A stretch of DNA of 33,923 bases from Acidobacteriota bacterium (GTDB lineage: Bacteria; Acidobacteriota; Blastocatellia; Pyrinomonadales; Pyrinomonadaceae). The notes under the pieces are model-generated. The model worked only from the letters and a program-made list of their open reading frames with translations, searched no databases and was not told the origin of the DNA. Below are positions 26,057 to 32,752 of the stretch, piece by piece. The DNA lies in contig SXVE01000267.1 in NCBI GenBank assembly GCA_005790265.1, forward strand, positions 1 to 33,923. Reading direction: 5' to 3'. Every line of letters starts with the position of its first letter. The first letter of the stretch is position 1. A program made the translations under genes and the position numbers.

Positions 26057-26911
26057 CTATTTGTTTTTAGCGATTTTGACGGGTTTCTTATTTTTCGGCG
26101 CGGTTTTTTCTTTGCTCGATTCGCTGGCGGATTCTTTTTTAGAGTCCTTTTTGGAACCGGATTTGGATTTTGCCGTTTCAGTCGTTTCCGTTTTCGGCTG
26201 CCGATTCATTTCTTCGAGCGGCGAAACGACCGTTGTTGGTGTCAGCGTTTGTCCCGGTTTGATTTCGGCTGGAACAGTCGGCTGGGCAGCCGCCGTTTCC
26301 GTTCTTTTTTCTCCGCTTTCAATCGGCGCCGTTCCGCGAATCTGTTCTTGATCCGAATACTGCCGCAGCGCTTTGTTTTCAACCGAAGCGACGAATTTGC
26401 CGTTGCTCATTTTCACCACTTTGCGAAAAACCAGCCGGTTTTCTTCGATGGCGACGAGCTGCCCGTCAAAGAATTTTTCGCCCGGGTAAATCGTGTAGGA
26501 AAGACTGATCGGTTTCGCCTCGACCATCGCGGCATATCCGCGCGGCGTGCGAAAAACTCCGATAATCGCCATTTCATCAAGCGTCAGCACGCTGGTCACT
26601 TTCGGAATCGGCTGTCCGTTTTCCGCCGCTTCAAGCCGCAATTGTTTGTAATGATCAATCCGCTGATTGATGCTCGGCGCGCCCATTGCGACAACCGGCG
26701 GTGGACCTTGCTTGACCGGTTTCGGCGCGCCCGAAGCGGACGGCGCGGACGGAGTGCCGGTGCCGACGATTTTCGGTTTCGCCCAGCCCGGTTTCGCAAA
26801 CGGATCACCTTGCTGCGCCGAAACTTGCGCGGCGCTTCCGCCGAGCAAAACAAATCCGGCGGCGGCTAAACTCAAACTCAAAATGCGTAAACTTTTCGAT
26901 TTATTTATCAT
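26057..26911 (-). CDS. pilP: PilP-like pilus assembly protein with long charged tail
   Basis: PilP links the PilN/PilO inner-membrane complex to PilQ. This protein has a signal peptide (about 1-33), a Pro-rich linker, then a PilP-type beta domain (about 105-200): VLTLDEMAIIGVFRTPRGYAAMVE, IYPGEKFFDGQLVAI and NRLVFRKV. There is no cysteine in the protein at all, so the lipoprotein anchor of proteobacterial PilP is missing; it is either periplasmic or held by an uncleaved N-terminal helix. The last 80 residues are low-complexity and rich in Lys, Ser, Glu and Thr. At 284 aa it exceeds the usual length of about 175. The call rests on position between pilO and pilQ together with the GVFRTPRGYAAMV segment. 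Confidence 0.8.
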   Translation of the reverse strand: MINKSKSLRILSLSLAAAGFVLLGGSAAQVSAQQGDPFAKPGWAKPKIVGTGTPSAPSASGAPKPVKQGPPPVVAMGAPSINQRIDHYKQLRLEAAENGQPIPKVTSVLTLDEMAIIGVFRTPRGYAAMVEAKPISLSYTIYPGEKFFDGQLVAIEENRLVFRKVVKMSNGKFVASVENKALRQYSDQEQIRGTAPIESGEKRTETAAAQPTVPAEIKPGQTLTPTTVVSPLEEMNRQPKTETTETAKSKSGSKKDSKKESASESSKEKTAPKNKKPVKIAKNK

Positions 26912-26958
26912 GGCTGTCTTTCTCTAATTAAAACCTTTTTGAGCGAAACGTTGTTCGT

Positions 26959-27621
26959 TTAGTTGGTAACAGGCGGAGCGGCGGCGGGCGGCGCTCCTGC
27001 TGCCGGCGGTGCGGCTGGTTTAGCGCCCGGCGCGCCCGGTTTTCCGGCGGGCGGATTCAAGTTTTCCGGCGCGGCGTAATAAGCGGTCAGCAAAAATTGC
27101 GCGTGCAGAGTTTTTTCGGCGGTTTGTTTTTCCAGTTGGTTGATTTTGAAATCCGTAATCGAAACGATGCGCGGCAGTTTCGCCATTTTGTCGAAAAAGG
27201 CGCGCAGATTGGTGAAATTGCTGTCAACCTCGACTTCGACCGGTTTCGCCATAATTGCGTCCTGCTGCGAATCGTCGCGCGGCGAAAATCTCATCACGAT
27301 CAGGCGGCTGTCGCCCGCCGCTTCCTGCATTCCCTGCAAAACGTTGGTGATTTCGCGCTGTTCCGGCAGCAGAACTTTCAATTCGTCGTATTCCTGCGCT
27401 TTGCTGGCATACAGCGCGCGAAATTCGTTGATGCGCTGCGTGGCAACTCGCGCCGCTTCGTTTTTCGCCTGAAGCTGCGATACTTGTTCGTTCAAAGCCG
27501 CAATCTCAACGCGCGTTTCGCTCGTCACGAAGTAATAAACGCAGCCGTAAAGCATCGCCGCAATGCCGACCAGAACGAGGAGCTGCATCTGCCATTGTAG
27601 ATTTTTGAATTTCTCTAACAT
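26959..27621 (-). CDS. pilO: Type IV pilus inner-membrane protein PilO
   Basis: Inner-membrane alignment subcomplex protein that pairs with PilN. One transmembrane helix (about 13-33, LLVLVGIAAMLYGCVYYFV) is followed by a coiled coil (about 38-85, ALNEQVSQLQAKNEAA) and a ferredoxin-like periplasmic domain (about 85-185) with EVEVDSNFTNLRAFFDKMAKLPRIV, a PilO hallmark. The last 35 residues are Pro/Ala/Gly-rich and probably disordered. The 220 aa are typical. Spacing to pilN is 59 nt and to pilP 47 nt. Confidence 0.93.
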   Translation of the reverse strand: MLEKFKNLQWQMQLLVLVGIAAMLYGCVYYFVTSETRVEIAALNEQVSQLQAKNEAARVATQRINEFRALYASKAQEYDELKVLLPEQREITNVLQGMQEAAGDSRLIVMRFSPRDDSQQDAIMAKPVEVEVDSNFTNLRAFFDKMAKLPRIVSITDFKINQLEKQTAEKTLHAQFLLTAYYAAPENLNPPAGKPGAPGAKPAAPPAAGAPPAAAPPVTN

Positions 27622-27680
27622 ATTCGATTACCTTTTATAAATTACAATCGTTGATTAATAATTCTTCTATCAAATGTCCG

Positions 27681-28391
27681 TTAATTTTTCGCGATTTGCG
27701 GTGCTGCCGGTGCCGCCGGTGCCGCATTCGTCGCCGTTGTCGGCATCATCTCTTTCGGCGCTCCGGCTTTCGACGGCGTGTAAGCGGTGCGAATGGTAAA
27801 GTTGACGATTTCGAGTTTCGGCGCTTCCTGTCCCGGCGCGGGCGCCGAAGCGGTTTGGCTCTGCACTTCTTTGCGCTGCGTTTCGATATTCAGATTCGAG
27901 AACAGACCGCCGGAAAACTCCAGGCTGCGACCGAATTGCGTTACCGCCGATTCGTCCGGCGAATTGCCTTTGATCGTAACCTGTTCGCCCGCTTGTTCGA
28001 GCGATTCGAGGTAAAGTCCGGGCGTCATCCGAATTCTTTCGTTGGCGGCTTCGAGCACGGCGCTCGGTCCGGCTTGCGACGCTCTCAGTTTTTTGATCGC
28101 TTCGATGCGCAAATCAATGTTTTGAATTTTCGCTTCGAGTTCTTTCTGTTCTTTCAAAACCGATTCGAGCTGCGCGGCGATCTGCTTTTGTTCTTCGAGC
28201 TGGCGTTCAGCTTCCGTGCGCGCCATCTGCGTCGAAATCACATCCCAGCCGATCACGGCGACGAGCAGAAAAGCGACCGCCATCGTCATCAGCATCAGGC
28301 GCGAAACCGGGCTGGCGATTTTGCGTTCGACGGCGACCGCCGCGCCGCCCTGTCGTTCGGTAACCGAGTGTAAAAGGTTTATTTTAATCAT
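27681..28391 (-). CDS. pilN: Type IV pilus inner-membrane protein PilN
   Basis: The N-terminus MIKINLLHS holds the INLL motif that PilM grips in characterised systems. A transmembrane helix follows (about 32-52, LMLMTMAVAFLLVAVIGWDV), then a coiled coil (about 56-100, rich in Glu/Gln/Lys) and a ferredoxin-like domain (about 110-205) with LYLESLEQAGEQVTIKGNS. A Pro/Ala-rich tail closes the protein. The ATG overlaps the pilM stop as ATGA (28388-28391), so translation is coupled. The 236 aa are slightly long for PilN because of the tail. Confidence 0.93.
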   Translation of the reverse strand: MIKINLLHSVTERQGGAAVAVERKIASPVSRLMLMTMAVAFLLVAVIGWDVISTQMARTEAERQLEEQKQIAAQLESVLKEQKELEAKIQNIDLRIEAIKKLRASQAGPSAVLEAANERIRMTPGLYLESLEQAGEQVTIKGNSPDESAVTQFGRSLEFSGGLFSNLNIETQRKEVQSQTASAPAPGQEAPKLEIVNFTIRTAYTPSKAGAPKEMMPTTATNAAPAAPAAPQIAKN

Positions 28392-29449
28392 CTTAATTCT
28401 GCTCCCCTTACTGCCAAACCGACGGCAACCGCCATTTCCGGCATAATTTCGCTTAAATAATCAGGGTCAAATTTGCGGGTGTCCACTTTGATATTGCGGA
28501 ACGGATCTAAAACTTCGACCGGCAGTTCGAGTCGGGCGGATAATTCTTCGGCGAGTCCGGCGAGTTTCGAGCCGCCGCCGGAAATTAAAATCTTTTGGAC
28601 GGCGATTTCGTTGTCTTCGCTCGTCGCGCGGTAAAAATCGAAAGTTTTTTGAATTTCCATCGCGACGACTTCGGTCACATTGCTCATCAGCGGTTCGATT
28701 GCTTTTTCGTCAACGCCCTGCGCCGCATCGGAAACGCCGCGTTTAACCGCTTCGGCTTGCTGAAAACTCAAACCCAGACTGCGCTGCAAAACATCGGTAA
28801 ACTGACTTCCGCCAACCGTGATGTCGCGCGTGAAAAGCGAGCGCGTTCCTTTGACGATATTGACGTTCATCGTTGACGCGCCGATGTTCAAAAGAGTAAC
28901 GACTTGCGAATCGTCCGGCTGGTAATTGATTTCGTAGCAGTTTTGCAGCGCGAACGTATCAACATCAATGACGACCGGCTGTTTTCCGGCAAGCTGAATC
29001 GCCTGTTTCATATTGTCAATGCGCTCGCGTTTGCACGCCGCGATTAAAACCTGCGTCGCGTCTGCCGATTCCGCCGTTACCTGATAATCGAGCGTGACGT
29101 CCGCCAAATCATACGGAATGTGTTCTTCGGCGTGCCAGTCAATTGATTCTTCGAGTTCTTCGCGGCTCATCGGCGGCAAAACGATGTTTTTGATAATCAC
29201 CGAATGCCCGCTCACGCCCGTGACAACCTGCGTCGCGGTAATCTGATGATTGGTGCAAACGTTTTGAATCACGTCCGACACCACGTTAAGCTCCATAATC
29301 TGCCCGTCAACAATCGTGTTGTCCGGCAGATTTTCAAAGCCCAAACTCACTAAATTCAGATTATTTAATTTGCCGTCAAGCTCGACCATTTTGACCGAAC
29401 TCGAACCGACATCTAACCCGGCAACGCTTTTCTTTTTACCGAACAGCAT
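28388..29449 (-). CDS. pilM: Type IV pilus assembly ATPase PilM (actin-like)
   Basis: Cytoplasmic actin/FtsA-fold protein that binds ATP and the N-terminus of PilN. Motifs: phosphate-1 loop AGLDVGSSSVKMVELD (about 9-24), EESIDWHAEEHIPYDL (about 97-112), a phosphate-2 region VVTLLNIGASTMNVNIV, and the adenosine motif ISGGGSKLAGLAEEL (about 288-302). The 353 aa are normal for the family. AAGGAG (29462-29467) precedes the ATG at 29449, supporting the start. First gene of pilMNOPQ; the promoter is about 300 nt upstream. Confidence 0.96.
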   Translation of the reverse strand: MLFGKKKSVAGLDVGSSSVKMVELDGKLNNLNLVSLGFENLPDNTIVDGQIMELNVVSDVIQNVCTNHQITATQVVTGVSGHSVIIKNIVLPPMSREELEESIDWHAEEHIPYDLADVTLDYQVTAESADATQVLIAACKRERIDNMKQAIQLAGKQPVVIDVDTFALQNCYEINYQPDDSQVVTLLNIGASTMNVNIVKGTRSLFTRDITVGGSQFTDVLQRSLGLSFQQAEAVKRGVSDAAQGVDEKAIEPLMSNVTEVVAMEIQKTFDFYRATSEDNEIAVQKILISGGGSKLAGLAEELSARLELPVEVLDPFRNIKVDTRKFDPDYLSEIMPEMAVAVGLAVRGAELR

Positions 29450-29757
29450 TATCTTTCTTACTCCTTTTAGCTTTCACGCCAATTTTCTTTGGTTTTTTTC
29501 AGGTCTACAACGTTTTCTCAACAACCCAAACGATACGAATTTCGGCACTGGAAGATTTTTTGCCACCTTCTCGGGAACGACCGCAGCAAGACGAGACTTT
29601 TTTTAGGATAGGTCAACTGAATGCGGTGCCGCGTAAATCTGTTTCGTTTTTTTATTGTTTATTGCTCGCAACATTAATGCGTTTTTGAATGGTTGTTTCT
29701 TGAAAACTTTTTTGCATTAGGTGGCGAAGGGAAACGACTGATTCGTCGTCATAAATA
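29450..29757 (-). promoter_or_regulatory. Long 5' leader of pilMNOPQ, possibly structured
   Basis: Transcription from the promoter at 29758-29786 would give about 300 nt of untranslated leader. Reading on the minus strand, CGGCAC (29631-29626) can pair with GTGCCG (29548-29543). This encloses TCTCG (29596-29592) pairing with CGAGA (29573-29569). A short hairpin ACGAC/GTCGT (29749-29734) sits near the predicted transcript start. No known riboswitch consensus was recognised. The leader could be regulatory or simply long. Confidence 0.4.
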
Positions 29758-29786
29758 AAACTACATTAGCGATTAATAATTGTCAA
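29758..29786 (-). promoter_or_regulatory. Predicted sigma70-type promoter of pilMNOPQ
   Basis: On the minus strand, a perfect -35 TTGACA (29786-29781), a 17-nt spacer and TAGTTT as -10 (29763-29758; the two key first bases and last base match). The predicted start is near 29751. It points at pilM and lies in AT-rich noncoding DNA. Confidence 0.6.
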
Positions 29787-29863
29787 CAACTATTTTCATT
29801 GTTAAACACCATTTTGATTAAATTTTTTTCACAATGATTTACCAATCGGTCAAAATGACTGCG

Positions 29864-29914
29864 CGAGAATTAAAAAAGCGATTGTTTGTTCGGTAATAAG
29901 CGAACATATTCTCG
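29864..29914. terminator. Nested hairpin at the end of the alpha/beta hydrolase gene
   Basis: Outer stem cgagaat (29864-29870) with attctcg (29908-29914); inner stem tgttcg (29887-29892) with cgaaca (29901-29906). In the minus direction the inner hairpin is followed within 9 nt by a run of six T. It fits a terminator isolating the hydrolase gene from the pilM promoter. Confidence 0.55.
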
Positions 29915-29936
29915 TTTTATTTTCGGCGTTTTGAAC

Positions 29937-30719
29937 TTAAGCGGCGGCGATGCGGTCAATTAAAGCGGCGGTTTCAAGCGGTTTTTCAAACGGAAAAAGG
30001 TGCGAGCCGGCGACGAAATGAAAATCAATCGAAAAATGTTTGCGCATAAACGAGAGCCGCGCCATTTTCGCTTCGCGCGAATCGGAACCGCCGATGTAAG
30101 CGGTCGGAACCGTTAAACGTCCGCGAAACTGCGGCAGATTGTGCGGAATCGTGCGGTAAATTTCGGCTTCAACGCTCGGACGAAAAAAAAGCTCGAAGCC
30201 TTTTTCGGTTTCGGTTGTGCCGTATTCGACATAATCGCGCAGCACATCTTCATCAAAAGCAGCGAATTTTTCCTTTTTCTTAAAGTGCTCGAACGCTTCT
30301 TCTTTCGTGCGCCAGAGATTGCGGCGATAAACGGTAATCTGCGCGGGCGTAAAACGGTCAATCAGTTTGGTGAGTTTTAACGCGTGCAATCCGCGACTGC
30401 TCAAACGGCTGATAATCGGCGCGTCAAGCAAAATAATTTTTCGGTAGAGATGCGGATTTTCGATGGCGACCAAAAAATGCAGAACGCCGCCCAAACTATG
30501 ACCGACGCCGACAATCGGATCATCGTAACGCCGCTTGATTTCCGCGCGCAGCTCATCTTTAAGAAAATTCCAGCCGTCGGTCACGGGAAATTGCGGATCG
30601 TGCGCGTGGCGTTCGAGAAAACCGATTTCGTAGTTATGCCGCAGAAAGTCGAAAATTTTGCTGTAAGTTCGGGCGGGAAATCCGTTGGCGTGAGCGAAAT
30701 GAATAACTTTTTTAATCAT
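29937..30719 (-). CDS. Alpha/beta hydrolase
   Basis: Single-domain alpha/beta-hydrolase fold of 260 aa, probably cytoplasmic as no signal peptide is seen. The oxyanion-hole region is FAHANGFPA (residues 8-16). The nucleophile elbow is GHSLGG with S75; the acid is probably D213 in YIGGSDSRE and the base H240 in VAGSHLFPFEKP. The complete triad predicts an active esterase or similar hydrolase. The substrate cannot be named. The ATG at 30719 begins with MIKKVIHFAHANG, a natural first beta strand. It lies downstream of the TPR gene on the same strand but is separated by a strong terminator, so it is probably transcribed alone. Confidence 0.88.
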   Translation of the reverse strand: MIKKVIHFAHANGFPARTYSKIFDFLRHNYEIGFLERHAHDPQFPVTDGWNFLKDELRAEIKRRYDDPIVGVGHSLGGVLHFLVAIENPHLYRKIILLDAPIISRLSSRGLHALKLTKLIDRFTPAQITVYRRNLWRTKEEAFEHFKKKEKFAAFDEDVLRDYVEYGTTETEKGFELFFRPSVEAEIYRTIPHNLPQFRGRLTVPTAYIGGSDSREAKMARLSFMRKHFSIDFHFVAGSHLFPFEKPLETAALIDRIAAA

Positions 30720-30818
30720 TTTTCTAAACCGATTTTAACAACATTTTCGCGTCAGACCAATCCAAACCTTTTCATTTCTCGGTAAACACCGTTCAGAAAT
30801 TCAAGTAAAATCGTGTCT

Positions 30819-30871
30819 AAAAGAAAACACCGCGTTAAGAATTCGTTGTTCTCGACGCGGTGTTTTCTTTT
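30819..30871. terminator. Strong terminator after the TPR protein gene
   Basis: A perfect 17-bp stem (30819-30835 with 30855-30871) has A/T-rich feet, with an inner agaa/ttct pairing. It lies 16 nt past the TPR stop codon and works on the minus strand. Confidence 0.9.
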
Positions 30872-30887
30872 GCGAAAACCGATTTGA

Positions 30888-31832
30888 TTATGACTGTTTT
30901 TTCTGCGAAGCATCGAGCGTGAACTTGCTCCACAGCAGTTTGCGCAAATGATCCGCCAACGCGTAATCGCATTTTTCGAGCTGTTTCAATTGTTCGTAAG
31001 CGGCGTCGCGATTTCCCTTTTTCAAGTTGCTGATCGCCAGATTCCACAATCCTTCGCCGTAATCGGGCTGCAAACTGACGGCTTTTGAAAAATGTTTGAA
31101 AGCCTCGTCATCTTTGCCCATTTTTTCGAGCACGGCGCCCATATTGTTATGAACAAACGCTGAATTCGGAGCCAGCCGGTCGGCTTTTTTCAAACTTTCG
31201 AGCGCTTCTTTATAACGTTCGAGCCAGTAAAGCGTATAACCTCGATTGCAGTGCGCTTCCGCCAATTCGGGTTTTATTTTGATTGCTTCATCCACCTTTT
31301 TTAAAGCTTCCGCAAATTGTTTCGTTCGATTGAGCGACACCGAATAATTGACGAGCGTTTCCGCATCGTTCGGATCGGCGGCGAGCGCGCGGCGGAAATA
31401 AGCCTGACTTTCCTCGAACATTTCTTTTTTATTGTACGATTCGCCGATGCTCGCCAGCGTTTTGCTGTGCTGCGGATCAATTGCGATTAATTCTCTAAAA
31501 ATTTTCAGTCCGTCGTCATAATCTCCGGCTTCAAAAAAAGAACGCGCCAGATTATACCGGCAGTTAAAACAGTTGGCGTCAATTTCGATGGCGCGGGAAA
31601 AATAACTGATCGCCTGTTTGTAATCTTTATCAACGAGAACTTTTTTCATTCCGAGATTGTTCAGCTCGATGACTTTTTCCAGATTTTCCGATTTAACATC
31701 GGGTTTCGGCGGCGCGGATTCTGTTTTTAACGGCGTTTCGTCAGTAACAAACTGCAAATTCGGCGTTTTCATCTGCGCGCTGAGAGTCAGCGGTAAAATT
31801 ATGATTGCCAGCCAAGTTAATATTTTTTTCAT
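30888..31832 (-). CDS. Secreted or periplasmic TPR-repeat protein
   Basis: A signal peptide MKKILTWLAIIILPLTLSAQ precedes about seven tetratricopeptide repeats (residues about 50-290) with A-x3-Y/F and DP/P spacing typical of TPRs, e.g. AISYFSRAIEIDANC, YFRRALAADPNDAE and HFSKAVSLQPDYGE. Such proteins are scaffolds; no partner can be named. I chose the ATG at 31832 instead of the in-frame ATG at 31838: the Shine-Dalgarno GAGGAG (31840-31845) is 7 nt from the former but only 1 nt from the latter, and the chosen start gives a standard MKK signal peptide. It is a single-gene unit ended by a strong hairpin. Confidence 0.88.
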   Translation of the reverse strand: MKKILTWLAIIILPLTLSAQMKTPNLQFVTDETPLKTESAPPKPDVKSENLEKVIELNNLGMKKVLVDKDYKQAISYFSRAIEIDANCFNCRYNLARSFFEAGDYDDGLKIFRELIAIDPQHSKTLASIGESYNKKEMFEESQAYFRRALAADPNDAETLVNYSVSLNRTKQFAEALKKVDEAIKIKPELAEAHCNRGYTLYWLERYKEALESLKKADRLAPNSAFVHNNMGAVLEKMGKDDEAFKHFSKAVSLQPDYGEGLWNLAISNLKKGNRDAAYEQLKQLEKCDYALADHLRKLLWSKFTLDASQKKQS

Positions 31833-31845
31833 AACCATTCTCCTC

Positions 31846-32246
31846 GATCAAGCGGAAAAAATCGCTTGTTTTTCTGTTTAAAAGAACAGTTTTAAGCCGA
31901 AAACGAAGGCTTTTTTTCAGCCGAAAACCGGCTTTATAATGAAAGAAGATTATTTTGTTAAAAAAGGGCGCCTTCTAATGGTTGAAACACCGCGCAAATG
32001 AGTTTTGTGACAGATTTTTAAATTCTCTTAAATTATTGCAGTAAAAAGAGTTATAAATCTAAATACGTGAATAAAATCTATTTTTTTGAACTCCCTCAAC
32101 AACATAAAAAAGGCGCTCGAAATTCAATATTCCGAGCGCCTTTTTTGGCTTAAGATAAACAAAATTTGAGAAAATTTTACTGACCGTTATCACGCAAATC
32201 GGAAAATCGCCGACTTACCGATTTACAACCCGCGGCAATCAATCGT
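31846..32246 (-). other. Intergenic region upstream of the TPR gene
   Basis: About 400 nt, AT-rich, no gene seen. It contains three short hairpins near 31873-31933 (ctgttt/gaacag; aagcc 31894-31898 with ggctt 31908-31912; agccg 31919-31923 with cggct 31929-31933), probably in the TPR leader. It also contains the terminator of the acyl-CoA dehydrogenase unit at 32106-32146. No convincing promoter was identified. Confidence 0.45.
32106..32146. terminator. Terminator of the acyl-CoA dehydrogenase / GNAT unit
   Basis: Stem aaaaaaggcgctcg-aa (from 32106) pairs with ttccgagcgcctttttt (to 32146) with one bulged base. The A and T feet suit either direction. It lies about 100 nt past the GNAT stop. 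Confidence 0.88.
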
Positions 32247-32747
32247 TTAATACATCAAATCGCTGACCAGCAATTCCCAGTAACCGACATCAACCCATCT
32301 GCCGAGCTTGTAGCCGACTTCCCTAAATTGCGCGACTTTTTCAAATCCGAGACGTTCGTGGAAAATCACGCTCGGATCGTTCGGCAGAGAAATTCCGGCG
32401 ACGAGCGCGTGAATGTTGGTTTCCGCAAGCTGTTTGAACAATTCAACATAAAGCTGCGTGCCGACCTTTCGCTGTTTCGCCGCGTTTTTCACGTAAATCG
32501 AAACTTCCGCCGAATACGCGTAAGCCTGTCGCATCCGAAACTGCGCGGCGTAAGCATAACCGAGAATTTCGCCGTCTTCTTCGGCGACGAGATACGGATA
32601 ATCCTGCGTCACCTCAACGATGCGCGCCCGCATTTCATCACCGCTCAACGCTTCGGTTTCAAATGTGTGATGCGTATATTTGATGTAATAATTATAAATC
32701 TCCGCAATCTGCGCGGCGTCCGTTAATTCAACTTGGCGAATATTCAT
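32247..32747 (-). CDS. Phosphinothricin-type GNAT N-acetyltransferase
   Basis: Transfers acetyl from acetyl-CoA to an amine. The 166 aa cover one GNAT domain. IYNYYI (17-22), SAEVSIYV (79-86), the acetyl-CoA loop KQRKVGTQLY (91-100), ISLPNDPSVIFHERLGF (119-135) and VGYKLGRWVDVGYWE (144-158) match the Pat/Bar/YncA branch, which acts on phosphinothricin, methionine sulfoximine or related amino acids. The last position of the usual Q/R-x-x-G-x-G/A loop is Gln (Q98) instead of Gly or Ala. The natural substrate is unknown. It starts 5 nt after the acyl-CoA dehydrogenase stop, so both are in one operon. Confidence 0.9.
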   Translation of the reverse strand: MNIRQVELTDAAQIAEIYNYYIKYTHHTFETEALSGDEMRARIVEVTQDYPYLVAEEDGEILGYAYAAQFRMRQAYAYSAEVSIYVKNAAKQRKVGTQLYVELFKQLAETNIHALVAGISLPNDPSVIFHERLGFEKVAQFREVGYKLGRWVDVGYWELLVSDLMY

Positions 32748-32752
32748 TTCGG

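Noticed and set aside
29543..29631. c-di-GMP (GEMM-type) riboswitch before pilM
   Set aside because: The conserved GEMM core segments were looked for on the minus strand and not found. Only generic stems remain.
31892..31933. Tandem short hairpins in the TPR leader as a possible terminator or regulatory RNA
   Set aside because: The stems are only 4-5 bp; no gene ends nearby on the plus strand that would need a terminator.
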